From Botryotinia globosa (taxonomy: Eukaryota; Ascomycota; Leotiomycetes; Helotiales; Sclerotiniaceae), in contig RCSZ01000004.1 in the NCBI GenBank assembly GCA_014898425.1, positions 186,001-250,000 of the forward strand: 64,000 nt of DNA. The letters are read 5' to 3'. The translations under genes and the position numbers were made by a program. Positions 22,942 to 34,887 of the stretch are shown here, in pieces. Below the pieces are notes generated by a model that saw nothing but the letters and a program-made list of their open reading frames with translations, made no database searches and was not told the DNA's origin. Within the stretch, counting starts at the first letter, position 1. Every line of letters begins with the position of its first letter.

Positions 22942-24754
22942 ATGAATGAATCATTTGTGATACAGTTATCCAGAGTGACTGGTGCCATGTTGGCTATACT
23001 TGTTACGACATTTGTAATAAAACTATATCGAGTGTGACCTTTCATACGAGGACTCCAAAAACAAGGTCTTGTACGTTCTCAAAACCCATTTGGTGGTCAA
23101 CGATCAATCATCTCCTCATTAGAACATTAACTAACCAACCTTGAAGCCTATGCCACCCCATCATTGGTTACTCGGACACATACCTCTCAGCGCAAGTATC
23201 ATTGGTAGTCTCCCTCCATATGCCCATGGCGTCTACGTTGGAGACCAAATTCGCCAGAGATATCCTCATCTCGACAGCGCCTTATACCTCGACAATTGGC
23301 CGCTCGCCGCCCCAATTCTCGTCGTGCTCAAGCCGGACATGATGTACCAACTGATTCAAGCAAATCAAATTCCAAAAGATAAAAGCATTCGTGCTTTCTT
23401 AAAGCCCTTGACCGGCGAGTCTGATTTGGTTACTTTGGAAGGCGATACTTGGAAATACTGGAGAGCTATATTCAATCCTGGATTTAGTGCTGGTTATGTG
23501 TCAAGTTTGTTCCAGAAATGTTTGAAGAGATCAAGATGTTCAAAGATCTGCTAAAGAAACATGAAAAAGATGGTAAAATGATGTTTCTCGAGGATGCCAG
23601 TTTAAACCCTACAATCGATATTATTGGTAGAGTTGCAATGTGAATAAAGCCTTTTTTTCCGGCAGAGCTATCCTATATCGCCGATTAGCATACCTGATGT
23701 ATGCTCTTAATCTCTGGAGGTGGTATGATGTCCAAAACGGGTCCAAAACCTAGAATAATTAATTGTCCTAGTTGAATTCTAAAGTCGAACGCTTCTGGTT
23801 ATCGGAATACAATCCAGACTACCAAGAACACGCTTTCCATCATTAACTAATATAAATAATCTTACCAGGGACCACAGAGTGTGCAGCCAAATTAGTTACA
23901 GCGACATGACAGCAGCACTGCGAAGGCAATTGTTATAGTGCACGACAGGCATGAATATCAACCTTCTGGAATACATCAATATCTTTCGTCCTTTCGTGCA
24001 TGTATACAACAGCTACCGAATGAACCGGTACTTATCCCGAGAACTCGACAAACGCGATCGAAGCATTAAAGACAGTGAGATACAGAAAAAAGACAAATCG
24101 ATTGTGAATCTAGCGTTAAAAGCGTATCTTGCGGAGAATCCTTCAGCAGCAGGCATCGAGAAGAGTTTCCAGAATTTTGCCATGGCGCAAATAAAATTAT
24201 TTATCTTCGCTGGCCACGACACCACTTCTGCTGGTGCGATCTTTACCTATCATCTGCTATCCCAACATCCAAATGTACTGGAAAAGGTTCGGGCTGAGCA
24301 CACCGAGGTACTAGGGGCCAACATTGCAGATGCTGAGTCTGTAATTGCTTCCAAGCCACAACTCCTGAACCAGTTTACTTATACCATTGCGGTCATCAAA
24401 GAGAGTCTCCGCATCTATCCCACTGTCGCCGCGCTTCGCGATAGACAATCTTATTTTTCTTTGATAGGAGACAATGGTCTTCGTTTCCCCACCGAGCGAA
24501 TAATAGTCTGGGGCGGTCATTATGCCACACATCATAATCCTGCCCATTGGTCGCGAGCTGAAGAGTTTCTTCCAGAACGATGGATCGTAACCGAAGACTA
24601 CGAGCTCTATCCGCCCAAAAATGGATGGCGACCATTTGAGCGCGGTCCTCGCAATTTTATTGGTCAAGAAGTAGCCATGACGGAAATAAAACTCATGCTT
24701 GCATTGACGATTCGAGATTTTGATTTCAAGGATGCTTACGAGGGAGGAGTATGA
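22942..24754 (+). pseudogene. Cytochrome P450 monooxygenase, inactivated
   Basis: Exon 1 (22942-23070) encodes an N-terminal membrane anchor (VTGAMLAILVTTFVIKLY) but has an in-frame TGA at 23035. An intron (23071-23146) leads to PMPPHHWLLGHIPL and a region collinear with P450 helices A-C. A one-base loss near 23508 shifts the frame (the continuation VPEMFEEIKMFK is in another frame), and a further stop follows at 23638-23640. From 23951 a frame carries the I-helix AGHDTTS, the K-helix ESLR and a heme-loop sequence FERGPRNFIGQEVA. The axial cysteine of that loop is replaced by Phe (TTT at 24656-24658), so even a repaired reading frame could not bind heme normally. The family (CYP) number cannot be assigned. 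It lies beside the AT-rich transposon area, with no cluster genes around it. Confidence 0.9.
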
Positions 24755-25115
24755 TGTTATGAAGGGTAACTCAAAGGATTTGAATGTAAATGGCCAAAGA
24801 GCATACATGATGCTTCGGGGAGGCGGCCATCCGGCAGATCATTATCCATGCAAGGTATCTTTCGCAAAGCAAAAGTAATCCGGCTGGAGAGAATAAATTG
24901 CATTATTGTGAGTGGGAAAAACCGCTCGGTGTATCTTGCGATTTGACGATTTCATAATAGAACGAAGTTATGTCCTTCTCAACTTATGGTTATCTATATA
25001 AGACAAAGTCAAGATTGAAAAGTAAAAACTCATGATCCCAAACTTTGGGTAGCATTCATTTTCATGAAAGATGATTAATGGTCAGGCTAAACCTAACGTG
25101 CTATGTGCTATGGTA
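24755..25115. other. Intergenic region between P450 relic and Prp2-type helicase (3' side)
   Basis: About 360 bp, AT-rich, probably the helicase 3' UTR and decayed flank of the P450. No feature seen. Confidence 0.6.
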
Positions 25116-28106
25116 TCATGTCCTACTTCGATTCGCCAACCTCTTGTCTCCCATCTCCTCTATCTCTTTCTTCTTATGATAATGTGGTGCAAGCTCATAC
25201 AACCAATTTGCTTTGATGGGAATGCAACTGCGCATGTACTCCTTTGTGGTTTGTACAAGTTCATGATAAACAACCAACTTGATAGGAGGATCATTTGCCA
25301 TCAATACTGACGAAGGATGTATGTAGACTGTAGTATTTCTCTTGACTGTCCGATAACTGTCTCCATCTCGTTGTAATCGTGCTGCATTAGCGAAAAATCC
25401 GGCCGTAATCGCTTTCTGAATAGGCTCCAGATTTGACGCCCCGCAACTAGCGATTGTAACCTCCACGCGTTCACAAAGCTTTGCAAGTTGATCTCGAACG
25501 TCCCTAGCTCGAGTGAGGGAACGCTGCTGAAGAAAGTTCTCTTTTGCCCAGATAGTACTGAAGTCATTATCAACCCATTGATTCCAAATGTTCAGATAGG
25601 TGAGGTGGTCCCCCCCTTCTTTGATCGTGAAACGCGCTCTAGCACTATCTGCGTGCACTCTCTGTTCTCCTTTAGGACGGAAAAATAGTGCCGAACTTTC
25701 ACCTAACATTGCCATGATGCTCAATACTTCGTCAGAGCATGCCAGTTGGTCTGAAGCAATGATAGACTTCGCAACTTGAGGATCTGTCGGGAACTCGGCC
25801 ATTTGTCTTCCAATTTTGGTTAGTTCTCCACGGTTGTTCAATGCAGACAACGCGTACAATTGGTTAAGGGCACCAATTAGGGTCTCTGTTGGTGGAGGGT
25901 CCATAAAGTCGAAGGTCAAGAGGTCGTTAATTCCAAGTGACTTGAGCAGTAGAACTGTACCATTCAGATTTGTTCGCTGAATTTCAGGAGTGGTACTTTC
26001 TTCCATTTCATTCATAAATGCCCATTTTGTGTACAATCGAAAGCACTTTCCGGGCCCTACACGACCAGCGCGACCACTTCTTTGATTTGCAGACGCTCGT
26101 GAACATGCTACTGTAACCAACTTTGACATTCCAGTCGCTGGGTTATAGATATTCTCCTTTACAAATCCTGGATCAATAACATATACAATGCCGTCAATGG
26201 TCAAACTCGTCTCTGCGATATTGGTTGCCAACACAACTTTTCGTGCTCCTTTAGGAGTTGGTTCGAAAATCTTGGTTTGTAGATCAGTTGGAAGGTTTGC
26301 GTAAATAGGACAAATAACAAGCTCGGGCACTCTCGATCCCAATTTCTTTGAGATATCACTTATTCGTTCTTCCGCTGCCTCAATTTCATCCTGACCTGTT
26401 AGGAATATCAGCACATCGCCACTTGGCTGAGAGGTATGTATCTGAAAAAGTGTAGTAATGGCAGCAGCAAGATAATTTGCCTCTGGCTGTGGGGTATTAT
26501 AAATTTCGACTGGGTAACTACGTCCCTTAACATTGAAGATAGGAGCGCCATCGAAGAAGTCTGAGAAAGCCTGTGCATTAATTGTTGCTGAAGCAATCAG
26601 CAGTTTGATCGTTGGTCTTTCTTTGGCAAGATCCTTAAGCAATGCTAAAAGTATGTCGGTGTGCACAGTCCGTTCGTGAGCTTCATCAATCATAATCACC
26701 TGATACTCATCTAGAGAAGGTGTAATCATGACCTCTTTCAAAAGATGACCATCCGTCATATACTTGATGAGAGTTTTATCACTTGTACAATCTTCAAAAC
26801 GAATAGCGTACCCAACTTCATTTCCGATCTTGCAACCCATTTCTTCTGACACACGTTGAGCGACAGACATGGCAGCCACCCTTCTAGGTTGGGTTACTCC
26901 AATTTTCATACCATCTTTGGTATACCCTGCTTCATGGAGATACTGTGGTAATTGTGTAGTTTTACCAGATCCTGTCTCACCAACAAGGATAATAGTTTGG
27001 AACTGATCAAGAGCAGCCAAAAATTCGTCCTTATAAGCATAGATTGGAAGATTTTTCCTCGTCTCCTCAATTGTTTTCGCTTTCTGCTCAGCAGCCTTCA
27101 ATTGTTCACCTAGAAATCTTGCTTCTTTATCCATGCCTTGTCCCGGTAATTTCGAATCCATGATCCACTTGATCCCTTGCTCCTCGTCCAAAATATAATC
27201 ATATTCGCCTTGGTCGACTCGTTCGGTGCTTTGGATCTGGTTTCTGGCGAGTTTTTCTTGTTGCCTATCCCATTCTTCGTGTTCAGAAACAAATTTCTCC
27301 TGGCCATATTCATCTCTTTCGACGTAGCGTTTGTATAGTGCGTCTTGTTTCTTCTTCTGATCGAGCTTCCCTTTTTCTGTAATATAGTCGTCTGGCATAG
27401 AATAGCCATCTCGGTGATCATCAATTCTTGATCTTTCGTCGGCAAGTCGAAGAAGCTCTCTGTTCTTGGCAAATTCTGCTTTCTCCTTCTTTGATAAATT
27501 GGAGTATGGATCATTCAGCTCCCTCGTTTCATCCTCGACCTGTCTCCTCAGCAAAGCAAGACGCTCCGCTTCACGCTTCTTCAAATATTCTTGCCTCGAC
27601 CTTTCCCTTAGATCTGGCATTGCAGCACGTCTTGCAGCAGCATCATCGGCCAATGCTCTTCTCTGTGCCATGATAGGGTCGGATCTATCCTCGAGTATTG
27701 TCTTCGATTTGTCGGAATTCTTCGACAAGAGTCTCTGCGCGAAAGCATCTTTCTCTGCTTGATCTCTCCTTCGTTCCTTTTCTGAATCAGAGATATCTTC
27801 GTCTGAATGTACTGTTTTGACCCGTTTTGAGGCAGGCTCCTGAAATTCTGATTCGTCCTCCGAGATATATTCTTCGTCACCCCATCGTTCCTCGTAATCA
27901 TCATTCGCCTTATTTCGGATAGTTTTAGAGCGCTGTTCTGTATCTCTTCGCGGGGACCTCTCTCGACGAGGTGATTTTTCTCGGTGTCTGTCGCGCCGCG
28001 AGGAGCTTTCACGATGTGACTTTTTCTCCTTCCTCTTTGCTACCACTTTTGCTGGACCTATTTCCTCTTCCTCCATAGGAAGAAGCGCGTATTTTTTAGA
28101 AGCCAT
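25116..28106 (-). CDS. prp2: DEAH-box pre-mRNA splicing helicase, Prp2/DHX16 type
   Basis: Intronless, 996 residues. The N-terminal 330 residues are highly charged (Arg/Ser/Glu/Lys, RRDRHREKSPRRERSPRR), typical of spliceosomal DEAH proteins. The helicase core follows: motif I GETGSGKTT (about residue 374), Ia TQPRRVAA, II DEAH (about 475), III SAT, IV region FLTGQDEI, V TNIAETSLTIDG and VI QRSGRAGRVGPG. The winged-helix, ratchet and OB-fold domains then end in NWLYELAPHYHKKKEIE. It belongs to the Prp2 / S. pombe Cdc28 / human DHX16 group, which remodels the activated spliceosome before the first transesterification in the nucleus. The N-terminal KYALLPMEEEEIGP and the overall length separate it from Prp16, Prp22 and Prp43, but the paralog assignment is by eye. 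The first ATG is at 28106. Confidence 0.9.
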   Translation of the reverse strand: MASKKYALLPMEEEEIGPAKVVAKRKEKKSHRESSSRRDRHREKSPRRERSPRRDTEQRSKTIRNKANDDYEERWGDEEYISEDESEFQEPASKRVKTVHSDEDISDSEKERRRDQAEKDAFAQRLLSKNSDKSKTILEDRSDPIMAQRRALADDAAARRAAMPDLRERSRQEYLKKREAERLALLRRQVEDETRELNDPYSNLSKKEKAEFAKNRELLRLADERSRIDDHRDGYSMPDDYITEKGKLDQKKKQDALYKRYVERDEYGQEKFVSEHEEWDRQQEKLARNQIQSTERVDQGEYDYILDEEQGIKWIMDSKLPGQGMDKEARFLGEQLKAAEQKAKTIEETRKNLPIYAYKDEFLAALDQFQTIILVGETGSGKTTQLPQYLHEAGYTKDGMKIGVTQPRRVAAMSVAQRVSEEMGCKIGNEVGYAIRFEDCTSDKTLIKYMTDGHLLKEVMITPSLDEYQVIMIDEAHERTVHTDILLALLKDLAKERPTIKLLIASATINAQAFSDFFDGAPIFNVKGRSYPVEIYNTPQPEANYLAAAITTLFQIHTSQPSGDVLIFLTGQDEIEAAEERISDISKKLGSRVPELVICPIYANLPTDLQTKIFEPTPKGARKVVLATNIAETSLTIDGIVYVIDPGFVKENIYNPATGMSKLVTVACSRASANQRSGRAGRVGPGKCFRLYTKWAFMNEMEESTTPEIQRTNLNGTVLLLKSLGINDLLTFDFMDPPPTETLIGALNQLYALSALNNRGELTKIGRQMAEFPTDPQVAKSIIASDQLACSDEVLSIMAMLGESSALFFRPKGEQRVHADSARARFTIKEGGDHLTYLNIWNQWVDNDFSTIWAKENFLQQRSLTRARDVRDQLAKLCERVEVTIASCGASNLEPIQKAITAGFFANAARLQRDGDSYRTVKRNTTVYIHPSSVLMANDPPIKLVVYHELVQTTKEYMRSCIPIKANWLYELAPHYHKKKEIEEMGDKRLANRSRT

Positions 28107-28661
28107 GCTATTTTAATGTGTTGGAGATCTCTTAATAAACAGAAGCGGTTTGAATTAAGTGAGACGGACGACTTTCGTTTTCGTCGATGATTGAATAACA
28201 TTATAAAAGTCGCAGCCTCGCGACATGCACGATGTGGATTGCTTGAAGCTCAAATAAGTGGGCCACAAGGCAGCCGACAATTACCCGATCGTTCAATAAG
28301 GTATTTTTGAACCTCACTTCGATGCTTAAATTTGATGCCATGTGACGGAATGGGATGAACGACAATTGAAAATAAAACAAGTGAAGCGGAAAAGAAGGAC
28401 AAAAACTAGGCAAAATGAACCGCACTTCGATGAGTCTCTTGAGGAGCTCAAAATACCTGGCAAGGAATGGTGCATCCACATCGCAACGACGATTTGCATC
28501 CTCAGAAACCCCTTCACCTACTGTAAGCCGTTCGATTATTCTCAGTAGATGCATAATATTAGTTCACGTATCTTCGAAATTTTGATTCTACACCATAGCT
28601 AATACCTACAAAGCGCACTTTCTACAAAACTTTCACTCGCCCTATCGCAAAAACTCTCCTG
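28107..28661. promoter_or_regulatory. Divergent upstream region of the Prp2-type helicase (-) and a possible small gene (+)
   Basis: 555 bp. It contains a near-identical direct repeat of TGAACC(T/G)CACTTCGATG at about 28310 and 28417, roughly 107 bp apart. No recognised promoter element. Confidence 0.35.
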
Positions 28662-28826
28662 ATGGCAACTTTCATATATCAATTGACCTATTGGGGCTGG
28701 GTGAAACTGGAGAAGGATGAATTGAAAGCAGGCAAACGTAGGGAAATAAAGGAACTGGAGGAGGAACTGGAGAAAATCAGTGGAGGCGCTATCAAGGGCG
28801 AAGATGTGAAAGTCAAAGGTATCTAA
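28662..28826 (+). CDS. Small hypothetical protein or terminal exon (54 codons)
   Basis: ATG at 28662, stop at 28824-28826. The peptide starts MATFIYQLTYWGWVKLEKDE and continues as a charged helix (KRREIKELEEELEKI). A short hydrophobic/aromatic segment followed by a basic-acidic coiled coil resembles single-span mitochondrial or ER proteins of fungi, but I cannot name a family. It may be the last exon of a gene with an upstream exon I could not define. The composition looks coding rather than random. Confidence 0.4.
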   Translation: MATFIYQLTYWGWVKLEKDELKAGKRREIKELEEELEKISGGAIKGEDVKVKGI

Positions 28827-28959
28827 GGAGACCTATGCGCGGGGATCAAGCACAAAAGCAAATAGTCACTTGAAGAACTATGCAGGGTGAAAATAAGGAT
28901 TGAGAACTCTTGCGACCAAACAAAGTCGCCCTCATGATCTAGTGATGGTGGCTACTAGT

Positions 28960-29500
28960 CTCAATATTCTATCGCAGTCGCTGTAACGCGACGACTTACA
29001 GATGAGATATCGTTTGCGACATACCCACCAGGTTCAGGCTCGATCTTGCGCAAATCGATATTGGAACATCGATAAACATTTTGTTTGTGCGGGGCCTTCC
29101 TGGAAACTGGTTGACTATCATTACGAAGACATGAGCTCCAAAATAATAACACGACAAAAATAGCAAATGATGATAATCACCGACGTTGCCTACTTGCTCA
29201 CATTGCACTTTGATGTTTTGCCAGGGACATGTTGCGCTTCGTACCATGATTGTTGAATTTCCATCGAAGCTGATCAAAAATCCTTGAACATTGTATTGAG
29301 ATTCGCCAATTGTTTCATGCGACGATTCTTCCATCACTTCCCTACTATTATCATCTACACCTACACAAAAGTTCAGCAAAAAAATTGTATCAAGTGTAGC
29401 AAACACACTTTTTCTTCTCTGTAATGAAATTTCTACTTACTTTGTCTAACCCCAATGGCTCAGGACTGCCTCCTCTTTTCAAATAAATGTATTGAATCAA
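28960..29500 (-). CDS. Possible small multi-exon gene, structure unresolved
   Basis: Several minus-strand segments look coding and are edged by splice-like signals: a GGSPEPLGLDK-encoding segment ending at a GTAAGT (about 29440-29480), a segment encoding DDNSREVMEESSHET and VQGFLISFDGNSTIM (about 29230-29370) preceded by TTTTGTGTAG, and one encoding NVYRCSNIDLRKIEPEPG (about 29030-29105) preceded by TTTCCAG and followed by GTATGT. I could not connect them in one consistent phase, so this may be a gene, a decayed gene or chance. No family recognised. Confidence 0.25.
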
Positions 29501-30250
29501 TGATGTAGTGTGAAGGAGTGGGCATTGGTATGAGTAAGGAAATGGAGTAGGGAAGGAAAGCAATCGAGTTACGTCTCACGATTTATTCAAATCACATTGA
29601 TGACAGCACGTGGTCACCGCATCTTGCCCGAATAATCTTTTTTTTGTCTATAGAATTGTCAGCAGAAACTCAGAACGGGGTCTTGCCAAGAGAGCCAGAG
29701 AAGAGAGAGTGTGTTTGCTTGTTTTGATGCCGGTCAGGGCTTGCGCGGTTATTTGTTTGAGAGATTGGGTACGGTAGTGAATCAATGGTGAATTGGTGGA
29801 TGGATGAGAAGTGTGTGGTTGGGAGGCGAATTTTTTTTGGCTGGGGGCGGTGAAGTCGGGGTGATGTGATTTGTATGATTTACGAATGAGCGGCGGATAG
29901 AAACGTTGGCTCATCAGAGTACGAGGTGATGATCCTGCGAATGGCTAACAAGTGTTATTTATATGGCGTTCGTGACATCCCGAGCATCGTATGAAGCCGA
30001 TTAACTTATATCAAAGATAGTATTGCACACCTAGTAGTACATCCATCGATATCTATATGTACAACAATACCACATAGCGATACCATCGGAAAGCTATGTA
30101 GAAGCAAGAGTAGGATATGACGTAGCAAATAGTAAACTTGTAATTCCACATCTGGTATCTATCTAGCCTTCTATCACTTCGGCATATGTGGAATATCACT
30201 ATATAAACTCAATTCCGCTTATTTTTATATAAACCTTGACCGTGTTCGAT
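29501..30250. other. Intergenic region downstream of Urb2
   Basis: No gene seen. The minus frame at 29648-29914 is Ser/Thr/His/Pro low complexity without family resemblance. The part next to Urb2 (about 29990-30250) is AT-rich and probably its 3' UTR. Confidence 0.5.
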
Positions 30251-33200
30251 TTAAGCACCCTTCCATTTTCCGAATCGAGCCCAATCTCTGTACAAAGTTC
30301 CCCAAACTGCTCTAGCACTGGAATCCAGCCCATCAACCACAGCCTTGCGACCTTCCATATCTGTACATCCAAATATTGCATACAGCCCAGGTGTCATAGC
30401 AGCTCTAACCTCTGACTTCATGGTCATTTCGAGATTGAATTTTATGTATGTCTGAAGTATGACGTGCATGTGTTGACCGGCGATCTTTTTGGCTTTTGCG
30501 ACAGCAGATGTGAGGTTATTCACGGATGAATGAGAAATGGAATTAGGTGTAGGGTCGCAAATCAGGGTGAGAAGACGGGTAAAAGATTCAGCAGCTATTG
30601 GAGAGAGGGTATTAGAGGAAAATGAAGTGATGCCTGGTTGAAAATGTGGGAGCCAGAGAGGTGGGGTAAAGGCCTGAAGAAGCCTCTTAGAGGTGTGCGA
30701 ATGGGCTGTAAAGAGGCAGCGGAGAAGAGGTTGTAGAACTTGGATGACAGAGTGCAGATGGCCCTCGAGACGGAAGCGGTGGTTGGTAAGAACAACCTTC
30801 ATTAATGTACACAGACGAATGAAGATATTGCTTGCTTGTGAAGGAGGAAGAGAAGGCCCTTTGCTAGAGCATATTATCGCAACTATTGCAAGAGTGCGAT
30901 CAATAGACCATTGGGAGAGAGCACGACGCTGCAGATTTGTTAGCTACATTTTTGGAAGGTTGCGAAATTAAGACTCTTACTTTTGTCTTCAACATCATCT
31001 CCATAATCTCCCCTAGCAAAGCAAATACTCGATATGAATTAGTCTTGATAATCTGCGTGCAAAACAGATCGTATGCTAGACAGAGATCCATTGATCCTTG
31101 AGATTTCTTTGCATCAGCAGGCTCGTGTCCGATGTCTATGAAGTGTCAGCTATAATTGGCGGGAGATCAAAGCACATTAGACATACTATCGCAGGCGCCA
31201 ATAACATATTTGACGGCTACCAACTTATCCAGCTGAGTCAGACCAGTCAGTTGTTCGCCAATTAAACGTTGAACCAGTTGTAATTTTTCCGCATTGTCCA
31301 TTCCTGAGGTGAATGTCTCCATCTTTTTCTTCATGCCAGCTCTACCGGCAGATGTGTTGATAAAAGCCTCTAAAGAGCTGTGAAGGGTTCCATCTTCGTT
31401 ACTCGACGCATGAGTAGCAAAGAATTCCGGCAATAGTTGTCGTACATCAACCACTTCTGGCCTCCTCTCATTTAACTTGGCAATATATACTTGACCTTCT
31501 GTTGCGAGAGGTTCAATCTCAGACGATTTCACGCCCAGAGATTCCAGAGCCTGAACAATAACAACAACTGACAATGAACCATCCTTATGGTTCCCAACCT
31601 CATCTATCTTAGGCTTCTTTTTCAGTGGCCTGTGCAATTGGACGAGCAGAAACTCTCTGAAGGATGTGCAATGGTTAGTCAAATTTTGGTTGCTGACAAT
31701 AGCTAGATCATCAAGTTGCTTCGATTTAGTTATAAGAACAGCAAGTAATGAATGTGATGTGGAGATGAAAGGCAAAGTCTTCTCGCCCTTGGTCTTCTTC
31801 TCGTCGCTAGTAAATTTCGAGAGTTTATCTTGAAAATGACTTATGGCGTCTAAGATGTAATTGCGATTTTGAGACTGATCTAAGTTGCTAGTCACATGTC
31901 TAATAAAGATCAGCAAAAAATAAGCCGGGCTAATATCAGTATGAACGGTACGTACGACAAAGTCAACTTAACAAGCTCTCTCAGTGTAATAAGAGTTTCT
32001 AATCGCTTAGGCATCTCCTCGAACCCGACTTTCTTGATCAATTTCTCAATCTCTACGAAATCCTTGTATTTCATGCCCTAGTATTGAATTAGCAACGTCT
32101 AAAATTCTGCAGATTCTACTAACTGGATAAAATGTAGGGCGATGCATGATCTTCAATTTCAATGCTAGCACAGCGGGATAACACTCAGGGGACTGTGCCA
32201 AGACATCTGTTGACCAGCTCTGCATAATCCGTTCTCTGTACTTTTTGCTGATCACTTCCAATGGAAGTTGTGTTAGAGATTCAATGACAGCATAATTACA
32301 TGTAAGAGTAGCAATCAGAGGATTTTCTTCTTGAGTTTGACAGCTCAGTAGGACATCGATAAATCGACTTATGATGCTAGAATTGTTGAGTACACAATCT
32401 TGACGCAAAACTCCAAACCATAAGGTGGCGAATGCTTCATGATTCCATACATCCTCAGTTATAGCGGTCTTAGCCAAGGAAGCTATCCAGAGGATATTTC
32501 TCAACAGTAACTCGAATGCGTTGTTTTGTAACTTGAAGCCAAGTTCCAGAACACGTGGATATTCTTGAAAGAGGCAATTGTAAAATGACCATGCGGTCCA
32601 TTGGGCGCCTCGTGATAACGTATTGAGGTGAATAGGCCACTTTTCAGTAATTGCCACTTTTTGATCAATCAAAGCACCAATGGAAGGACCTAGTTGTTCA
32701 AGACAACGCAAAACCACTGGTGATGAATGCCTTTCCAATTTCGTTCCAATTTCGGCCGCATTCCACGCTGAGCATGCACATCGAAAGATTTCCAAATTAT
32801 CCAATCCTTTCTGACCGGATGTATGGGCGGACAATATGGTAAAGGGGCTTGCTTGCTGCTCCCACAGCTCAGCAATTTCTTCCAGGTGAAGAGGTTGCAT
32901 CCAATGGAAGGATCGAGACAAAACTCTCCAAGCTCGCCAGCTATATCTGTCATTCAATTTGCCAATATTCCCGTTATCAAAAATAACATGGTAGAGACGT
33001 GTTCCGATGATATCTACGACATCTTCTCTAGAAATTGAACTTGCAATAGCTTCAACAATGGTAACGACAGCGTTAGGTTGGTTCACGATCTCAGTGGCTA
33101 GCCAATCAACTAGATGTACTATTTGTTGAACAGTTAAGGAATTTTCCAAAAGCTTAGAAAGCTCGATCTGGAGGGCTTCATCCTCCCAAGCACAAAAGGC

Positions 33201-34887
33201 ATCCGCCGGGAACATTGCATCTTCCTTTCGAATCTGCTCAAACTTAACAAGCTGAGAGTACCAATGGCGTACGAATCCTGATAGATCACGAGCTTTGGCA
33301 AATTCATCCATCAAAGGAACGACAATCCCGGATACAATATGTCGAGATTGTTCGAGCCAGGTAGATTCGAAGTAGACGTTAGTAACTCGCTCCAATACAT
33401 CGTTCAATAAATTTCTGTCGCTATCGGCGATGAGGAAGACATTGGCATCGAGTTTCATCACGGTTTCCAGAAGGTCCCAATCCGTGCTTCCATCAGGTAC
33501 AACATACTCCGCCGTTAAACTCTTGAGTTCTGGGAGGCCAAGATCCACTTCGTGTTGAATGGAGCGCTGAAGTATTTTGCGGATGGCACAATTATGCGCT
33601 GCTGTTTTAGTTGGGGGCATGGCAGCTTTTAAGGCTGTGAATACTGTTTGAAGCCAGGCAGTATCTGATGGTCGTCTTCGGCGGTCTCCATTAGACTGCA
33701 AAGACCGGATCGCAATGTCAAAAAGGATAGGGGCATTTGCGACATCTTGCAGAACTAGGACTCTCGTCAAACTCTGTAACAATGTAGAATCTTGCTTTTC
33801 CCCGGCGCTCGCTTTTGAAGGAATTATGATATTTCGAGCAATCAATTTCTCCAAAATTTCCTTCCAATCCTGTGTAGATGAATCTACTTTTATCGTTTTT
33901 AACAATGCTAGTAAAGGTTCTGAGCAATGAAGAGAAAATTGCATTAGGTCTTCAGTTCCTACCACGCGGTAGTCCCAGATGTCGATAAAGGGGGACATCA
34001 ATTGGGACGATGTAACCAGACCAGCTTTTTGACTTAAAACCATCTTGCAAAGAGACATCCAAGAACCTAGAACCATGGCGGACGCTTCAGACGTGGTTCG
34101 CACGACCGCTCGCATATACTCCGTGGTAAAAGCTGGACTTCTACCATTTCCTGCTGTTATTTGAGAGGAAGAGACTTTGGTGGATCGAACGATACTATTG
34201 ATAGCAGTATGAATCGCCATAACCAAAGCTCGAAGGCCCTTGGCCGGACCATGATACGTGTGGGTGACTAGTTCCCCGGTCCGTTTGCGCTTCTTCGAGA
34301 TAATTGATGTTTCCCCTGACTCCGACCCTGAAGTTGAATCATTGTGTGCCTCCATGCTAGAATCTTCAATGTCGTGGATCTCTTGTGCTTCTTGTAATGT
34401 CTGTTGTAGCGTTACGATAAACTTCTTTTCGGTGAGCATGCGTGCAGTGTTCGCTAGCGGGATCGCATTCAACAATAAACGGAACAAGTGCCATGATGAC
34501 GGTGTGATTCTAGGGGCGAAATTTTAGCTTATGATCTTCAATCCAGAATGTAATAAACAATATACCTGGCGGTTTTATCCTTGGGAGACTGCAATTTCTT
34601 CAAAAGCCATCGTAGAAGCCATTCCTCTCTACCATGAAACGAACCTGCCGCACATTTCTTCTTGAAGGCTTTCTCTTCGCATTTTTGATGATCCAGAACA
34701 GTCGCAACCTTGTCCAAATCAATGTCAACAAATTTTCCAGCTTCACGAATTTGTTCCTCGAACGGTGCCGATGCTTTCTCCAGCCCAGCAAGCTTTTCTT
34801 GCGCAATTCGAGATTTTGAATCCTGTACAGTTATTAGAACAAATTTCAATGTTAAGATGCATATGTGACTACAAATCAACTTACCAT
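30251..34887 (-). CDS. urb2: Urb2/Npa2-type nucleolar ribosome-biogenesis protein
   Basis: Seven exons on the minus strand keep one frame: 34885-34887, 34566-34822, 32124-34509, 31956-32077, 31187-31899, 30981-31135 and 30251-30928, giving 1,437 residues. All introns are 46-62 nt with GT/AG ends. The C-terminal domain is diagnostic for the Urb2/Npa2 family: FRLEGHLHSVIQVLQPLL, FTRLLTLICDPT, AGQHMHVILQTYI, MTPGLYAIFG and the end LYRDWARFGKWK. The rest is an alpha-helical solenoid-like sequence. In yeast, Urb2 acts in the nucleolus with Urb1/Npa1 in early 60S assembly and 27S pre-rRNA processing. The first coding exon appears to be only the ATG, directly followed by GTAAGT, with translation continuing MDSKSRIAQEKLAG; alternative starts in the preceding sequence are out of frame or blocked. 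It is divergent from the tRNA methyltransferase gene, 259 bp apart. Confidence 0.9.

Noticed and set aside
22942..24754. Secondary-metabolite gene cluster around the P450
   Set aside because: Neighbours are a tRNA, SerRS and a splicing helicase; no backbone enzyme, transporter or regulator is present.
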